Positions 59,250 to 64,000 of a stretch of DNA of 64,000 nucleotides are shown here, piece after piece (within the stretch, counting starts at the first letter, position 1; each line of letters begins with the position of its first letter). A program made the translations under genes and the position numbers. Origin of the DNA: Glandiceps talaboti (lineage: Eukaryota > Hemichordata > Enteropneusta > Spengelidae); assembly GCF_964340395.1 (NCBI RefSeq), contig NC_135562.1, positions 23,716,173 through 23,780,172 on the forward strand. Direction: 5' to 3'. The notes under the pieces were generated by a model. The model was not told the DNA's origin. It did not search any database and saw only the letters and a list, made by a program, of their open reading frames with translations.

Positions 59250-59541
59250 ACCGTTGGCTTCCTATAATAGCCTAACGGACCAACATTTGGTGGGATATTT
59301 CAATAACACACGTATGCGCAGGCACCTTGTAAAGGCTGGCCTAATTACAAGAAGAGGAGAGATCATATCAGAACAAACTTATCGGCTAAACATGGCACGG
59401 AAAGAACATAGGAAACATGTGAGAAACCTGATAGCACAGGCTATTGTACATAAATCATTGGATATGGAGAGACATAGACATGTGGAAATTAAACGAAAAC
59501 TAGAAGAAATTGCTAAGATAGAATTAGTAGATAGAGTCAAG
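59250..59541 (+). CDS. ERICH3: ERICH3-like protein, conserved second exon
   Basis: This 292-nt exon lies between an AG acceptor (59248-59249) and a GTAAAT donor (59542). Its first base completes the Gly codon from the preceding exon and it ends in phase 0. It encodes PLASYNSLTDQHLVGYFNNT, then RMRRHLVKAGLITRRGEIIS, LNMARKEHRKHVRNLIAQAI and a Lys/Glu-rich helix ending LVDRVK. This is the strongly conserved N-terminal block of ERICH3 (YNSLxDxHLxGYFNNTR and GLITRxG). The predicted helices and basic surface fit a coiled-coil start. Confidence 0.93.
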
Positions 59542-60295
59542 GTAAATAGAATTACTTGATTTCTACCTATATTCACATGTTGTACACTTGGGGCAGACAT
59601 ATTATGCTCCCTATTGAATGTCGTATATTAACATATACCTATGTCCAGATCAATCATTCTTGATGATATTTAATATGAAATATCACTTTTGATATGGGAT
59701 ATTAAACGTCATGATATTAACATTAAAAGTCATCAAAACGGCAGTTAATATTTGACATTGGTGTCATTGCGTATGACCACAAAACTGAGACTTCTTTAAA
59801 AACAGGCAAATTCTGACAAAAATATCCAAACCCTAATGATACTATTTACGATGGTACATTCAATTATAAATTCACAACCATAATGTACATGTACCTTCAT
59901 TTCTCAAGGGTATTGCCAACTGTAGGCCACCCACTGTGTTTACACTACACTGTACCACACAAAACTGTTGTATGGAAGTTACAATTGCGGTCACGGCCAA
60001 CCATCTAGTTTTAATAACACATTAAAGCATTTTCTGAATATTTTTAGAGAACCTACGCTACTACCGAAATTGTATTTCAAAGTAATTATAACAATAATGA
60101 CATTTTATTTTAAAATACTTATAACAATTATGACATTTTATTCTGATGACAATTGACTATCACCCGAAACAGGTCGACAGGATCAACAGAACGTGCACAA
60201 AGCCCTGCAGGTTGCGGCTGTACTATTTTTTATTTTTCATGTATTTTGATTGAATTCCTGGGCATAGGGATATGATAAGTCAGTAACACAATGTA
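59542..60295 (+). other. ERICH3: ERICH3 intron 2, unique sequence
   Basis: AT-rich, with a short direct repeat of 'atgacattttattttaaaat' type near 60098-60145. No gene is seen. Confidence 0.5.
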
Positions 60296-60402
60296 TTACC
60301 CGATATCACCTCTTCATTCGTCGTATAACCGTTCAATCCATTTCAGCAATGCCGAAATGGCACTCACAATGATACGACAAACGAAGAGGTGATATCGGGT
60401 AA
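60296..60402. mobile_element. 107-bp palindromic MITE-like element
   Basis: Outer arms TTACCCGATATCACCTCTTC ... GAAGAGGTGATATCGGGTAA pair over about 31 bp with two or three mismatches. Inside them CCATTTC and GAAATGG form a second small hairpin. The whole could fold into a cruciform. Confidence 0.85.
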
Positions 60403-60431
60403 TTACCTCATTATTATTGTTCCACTTAGAT

Positions 60432-61705
60432 TTTTAGCACAACTGAACTGATAACGTTCAGTAGTGCTATAGGCATGGCAAAGTGCCTGTTAGCTGTCTG
60501 TCTGTCTGTCTGTGTGTGTGTGTGTAAACAACTTAAAATCAAAAACCTCTGAACCGATTGCCATGATATTTGGTGGGTGTATTACCTTGGGTGTCTAGTT
60601 GGGAAAGGGTTCAAATCAAAATGATCTTCCCACCGGTGTGATTTTGGTAAAAAAATGTGATTTTGGTCAAAACACTTAAACTCAAACACTACTCAGCAGA
60701 TCGAGCTGAAATTTGGTGGGAACATTCTTAGGGGTGTTTAGATTAGGAATTATTCATGACATGATGATTCCATCAGTGATATGCAAATTAGGGCTAAAAA
60801 TGTGTCTTTTTGGTCAAAAATCTTTAATTCCAAAACTAATGAGCAGATTGGGCTGAAATTTAATGAGGATGCATCTTGGGGTGTATAGATGAGGATATAA
60901 GCATATAATGATCTGATCAGTGATATGCAAATTAGGTGTAAAAATGTTAATTTTGGTCAAAAACGTATACATCCCAAAAAGTACTCGGTCAATAAGACTA
61001 AAACTTGGTAAGATGTTTCTAGAAGTGTTGTTATTCTGCAGATTTTCTTTAAAATATTTTGACACAATTGGCCCTAGCAACCCTTAGCAACATCCAAATG
61101 ACAGTATATTTTGGTCAAATAACAACATCATCTGGTAGGCAAGTGAGTAACATTCAAAAAATGTATGCAAATACCCCTAGCAACCATGACCACACCCATA
61201 GCAACAGCCAAACGGTGGTGTATTTCACAAAGATAACAGGGATTCTTAGACATTTGAACAAACATTCAAAAAGTGTATGCAAATATGCCTAGCAACAAGA
61301 CCACGCCCATGGCAACATCCAAATTATCATGTGTATTGCAAAGATAACAGGGATTAATAGACAAATGAATAAACATTCAAAAAATGTATGCAAATATACC
61401 TAGCAACAAGACCTTACCTATAGCAACAGCCAAATGACTATACATGTATTGCAAAGATAACATCAGGGATTCATAGACAAGTGAACGATCATTCAAAAAA
61501 TGTATGCAAATATGTCTAACAACATGACCTTGCCCATAACAACATCTAAATGATCGCATACATTGCAAAGATAATAACAGGGTTGGATAGGCAACTGGAT
61601 AGTCATTCAGCAAGTGAACACCTATACCTAGCATGGATCAGCATGTGGGTGAACATTTTTAAAAACTGTAAAGTTGTGCTACAGTGCCATTGGCGCTATT
61701 TTTAA
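60432..61705 (+). mobile_element. TAGCAC repeat family, longest complete copy G
   Basis: It starts TTTTTAGCACAACTGAAC with hairpin partner GTTCAGTAGTGCT, then TCTG/TG repeats at 60495-60525 and all paragraphs. Four ~112-bp subrepeats follow ('gtatgcaaat' at about 61161, 61276, 61387 and 61502). It ends 'aaagttgtgctacagtgcc' and 'attggcgctattttt'. At 1.27 kb it is the best reference copy. No protein is encoded. Confidence 0.88.
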
Positions 61706-61936
61706 ACAGACTTGTTTCCAACAAATCATTTGACCTTCTTCAGTGTTCAAACTATATGTGACAGATTGATGATCCCAGTGTAGTCATAAATACATGTATC
61801 TAGAGATGTTTGTATCATTTGTTGGTAGTAGCAGAAATAAGAAACAACAAAATATAACATGACAGTGATCTACTCTTTACTCTCAATGGAGTTTGTTGCA
61901 CCTAGTGATTGACCTCAACTTACTTTGTTTGCTTTT

Positions 61937-62973
61937 CATATAGTTCCATGACAGTGCTTTTCATATAGTTCCATGACATTGCTTTTCATACACGTTCCAT
62001 GACAGTGCTTTTCATACACGTTCCATGACAGTGCTTTTCATACACGTTCCATGACATTGCTTTTCATATAGTTCCATGACATTGCTTTTCATATAGTTCC
62101 ATGACAGTGCTTTTCATACACGTTCCATGACATTGCTTTTCATACACGTTCCATGACAGTGCTTTTCATACACGTTCCATGACATTGCTTTTCATACACG
62201 TTCCGTGACAGTGCTTTTCATACACGTTCCATGACAGTGCTTTTCATACACGTTCCATGACAGTGCTTTTCATATAGTTCCATGACAGTGCTTTTCATAC
62301 ACGTTCCATGACATTGCTTTTCATACATGTTCCATGACAGTGCTTTTCATACACGTTCCATGACAGTGCTTTTCATACACGTTCCATGACATTGCTTTTC
62401 ATATAGTTCCATGACAGTGCTTTTCATACACGTTCCATGACAGTGCTTTTCATACACGTTCCATGACAGTGCTTTTCATACACGTTCCATGACATTGCTT
62501 TTCATATAGTTCCATGGCTTTTCATATAGTTCCATGACAGTGCTTTTCATACACGTTCCATGACAGTGCTTTTCATACACGTTCCATGACAGTGCTTTTC
62601 ATACACGTTCCATGACAGTGCTTTTCATATAGTTCCATGACAGTGCTTTTCATATAGTTCCATGACAGTGCTTTTCATATAGTTCCATGACAGTGCTTTT
62701 CATACACGTTCCATGACAGTGCTTTTCATACACGTTCCATGACAGTGCTTTTCATACACGTTCCATGACAGTGCTTTTCATACACGTTCCATGACAGTGC
62801 TTTTCATACACGTTCCATGACAGTGCTTTTCATACACGTTTCATGACAGTGCTTTTCATATAGTTCCATGACAGTGCTTTTCATATAGTTCCATGACAGT
62901 GCTTTTCATACACGTTCCATGACAGTGCTTTTCATACACGTTCCATGACAGTGCTTTTCATACACGTTCCATG
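61937..62973 (+). repeat. 25/26-bp minisatellite, about 41 units
   Basis: The units read 'gtgcttttcatacacgttcc' + 'atgaca' (26 bp) or with 'atatagttcc' instead of 'acacgttcc' (25 bp). The two forms occur in runs. The array ends about 50 bp before the third ERICH3 exon. Confidence 0.96.
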
Positions 62974-63023
62974 TTGTGGTAGTAATTATAATTGGTCTAT
63001 GTATTTAATTGTGAACTTTATAG

Positions 63024-63206
63024 TCTGACAGAAGTCGTAGGGGAGATGAGGATGTCTTACCGTATCTGTCACCAAGACATTCAAGTCGTCAGTCTCACTC
63101 AGCGCGACATGCACGTCGACGCCAGCACCACGATTCAAGACCAAATTCACGACCTCAAACCAGTCCATCTCATGCGAGACCAGCATCTACTTCATCTCAG
63201 GATGAG
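63024..63206 (+). CDS. ERICH3: ERICH3-like protein, third exon
   Basis: An acceptor AG (63022-63023) and a GTCAGT donor (63207) bound a 183-nt open stretch of 61 codons, phase 0 on both sides, matching the phase at 59541. It encodes a Ser/Arg/His-rich segment (SDRSRRGDEDVLPYLSPRHS through RPASTSSQDE), the low-complexity linker expected after the conserved N-terminal block. Sequence conservation here is weak, so support comes from splice sites and phase. The 26-bp minisatellite ends about 50 bp upstream of the acceptor. Confidence 0.72.
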
Positions 63207-64000
63207 GTCAGTATATTTGTATGTTTGTGATTTAGAGATACTCTAACAAAAACCCTTAGTCAGCCAGCAAGCCATGTAAAATGAGTATTTAAATACAGAT
63301 TATTTATAGTTATGGTATTAGTACAGTGAACCTATTTTTAAAGCTGATGTAAATGATAGCCTTCCTATGTGGGTCTGGGTAACCACGTCTTGATCGCATA
63401 TGAAGGTGAAGCAACAAGAGGCACGCTGCTGTAAATGGAATCAAACGAGGCAATTCTATTTTTCTTGAAAAATGACAGTCAGAAACTTTGCCGACATACA
63501 TGAAGAGAGATGCATGTTGTTCTAAAAATAACCATATGGCCAAGTAACCCACCTAGTCAGGGAGTGATGTACAATAAATGAATCACAAAAACAACCTCTT
63601 GAATGCTGCGAAAACATGGTTTTATTATTCACCAACACCTAAACAGAAGTTCCTGAATTCAAGAGATTTTTTTTCCGTTGTTGGGTCATATCACAACTAT
63701 ACTAGTAAATGATGGTACGTGACGAACGTGAACGCACATGTCAACCAATTTCTTGCGACTAGGATGATAAGCGTACAGCCCAAGCAAGGCATTACACTTA
63801 TTGTTTGTAGACATTACCTCATTTAATACTTGTACCTGCAACTCTCGGTTTTTAAAACGTCCGGATCCGACATAGCTTTACGTTTTAGGATTACCTAATT
63901 CCAAATTCTAGACGGGTTAGCTGTTTAGACATGAGGAGATTTATCATACCCAAATATAAACAACACTGCACGCCACTACGTAGGTAACGCCATGTGATCT
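63207..64000 (+). other. ERICH3: ERICH3 intron 3, start
   Basis: No exon is recognised before the window edge. The donor at 63207 is GTCAGT. The gene continues to the right. Confidence 0.5.

Overview
The window looks like one strand of a repeat-rich, intron-rich invertebrate animal genome. It has split genes with GT/AG junctions, CR1/L2-like LINEs, a DIRS-type tyrosine-recombinase retrotransposon, a tRNA-derived SINE, several non-autonomous DNA elements and an unusually large number of minisatellites. I cannot fix the phylum. A marine invertebrate (hemichordate, cephalochordate or lophotrochozoan) would fit, but this is a guess.

Two host genes can be supported, both on the plus strand. (1) The 3' end of separase (ESPL1), the cohesin-cleaving protease of anaphase. 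Exons at 4328-4411, 14675-14839 (catalytic His and Cys) and 33666-33876 (C-terminus and stop) join through phase-2 introns of about 10.3 and 18.8 kb. (2) The 5' part of an ERICH3-like gene, a cilium-associated glutamate-rich protein. A tiny first coding exon is at 45309-45328, the family-diagnostic second exon at 59250-59541 and a third exon at 63024-63206; the gene runs off the right edge. A further exon at 54195-54355 has a compatible splice phase and several RFX/X-box-like motifs upstream. It may be an alternative first exon.

Layout. 1-3395: a 55-bp minisatellite split by a 5'-truncated LINE. 4446-11297: a repeat-family copy split by a complete but decayed DIRS element (4934-10878) with inverted terminal repeats and an internal complementary region. 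11298-20180: further nested DNA elements. 20185-27290: old unassigned repeat-like sequence. 27288-33060: a 39-bp array of about 148 copies inside the last separase intron. 33850-37712: four consecutive minisatellites after the separase stop codon; the first two share a core with the separase 3' end. 38530-44460: two broken LINEs in opposite orientations, each carrying its own tandem array. 45100-64000: ERICH3, whose introns hold more minisatellites, palindromes, a SINE and copies of the same interspersed families.

The most interesting material is the repeat biology. Two interspersed families share one unusual terminal architecture: T-run, TAGC, a hairpin, then an inverted copy of the tip near the far end. 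Minisatellites appear to have grown out of separase coding sequence and out of LINE coding sequence. The DIRS insertion can be read to the base against a paralogous empty site.
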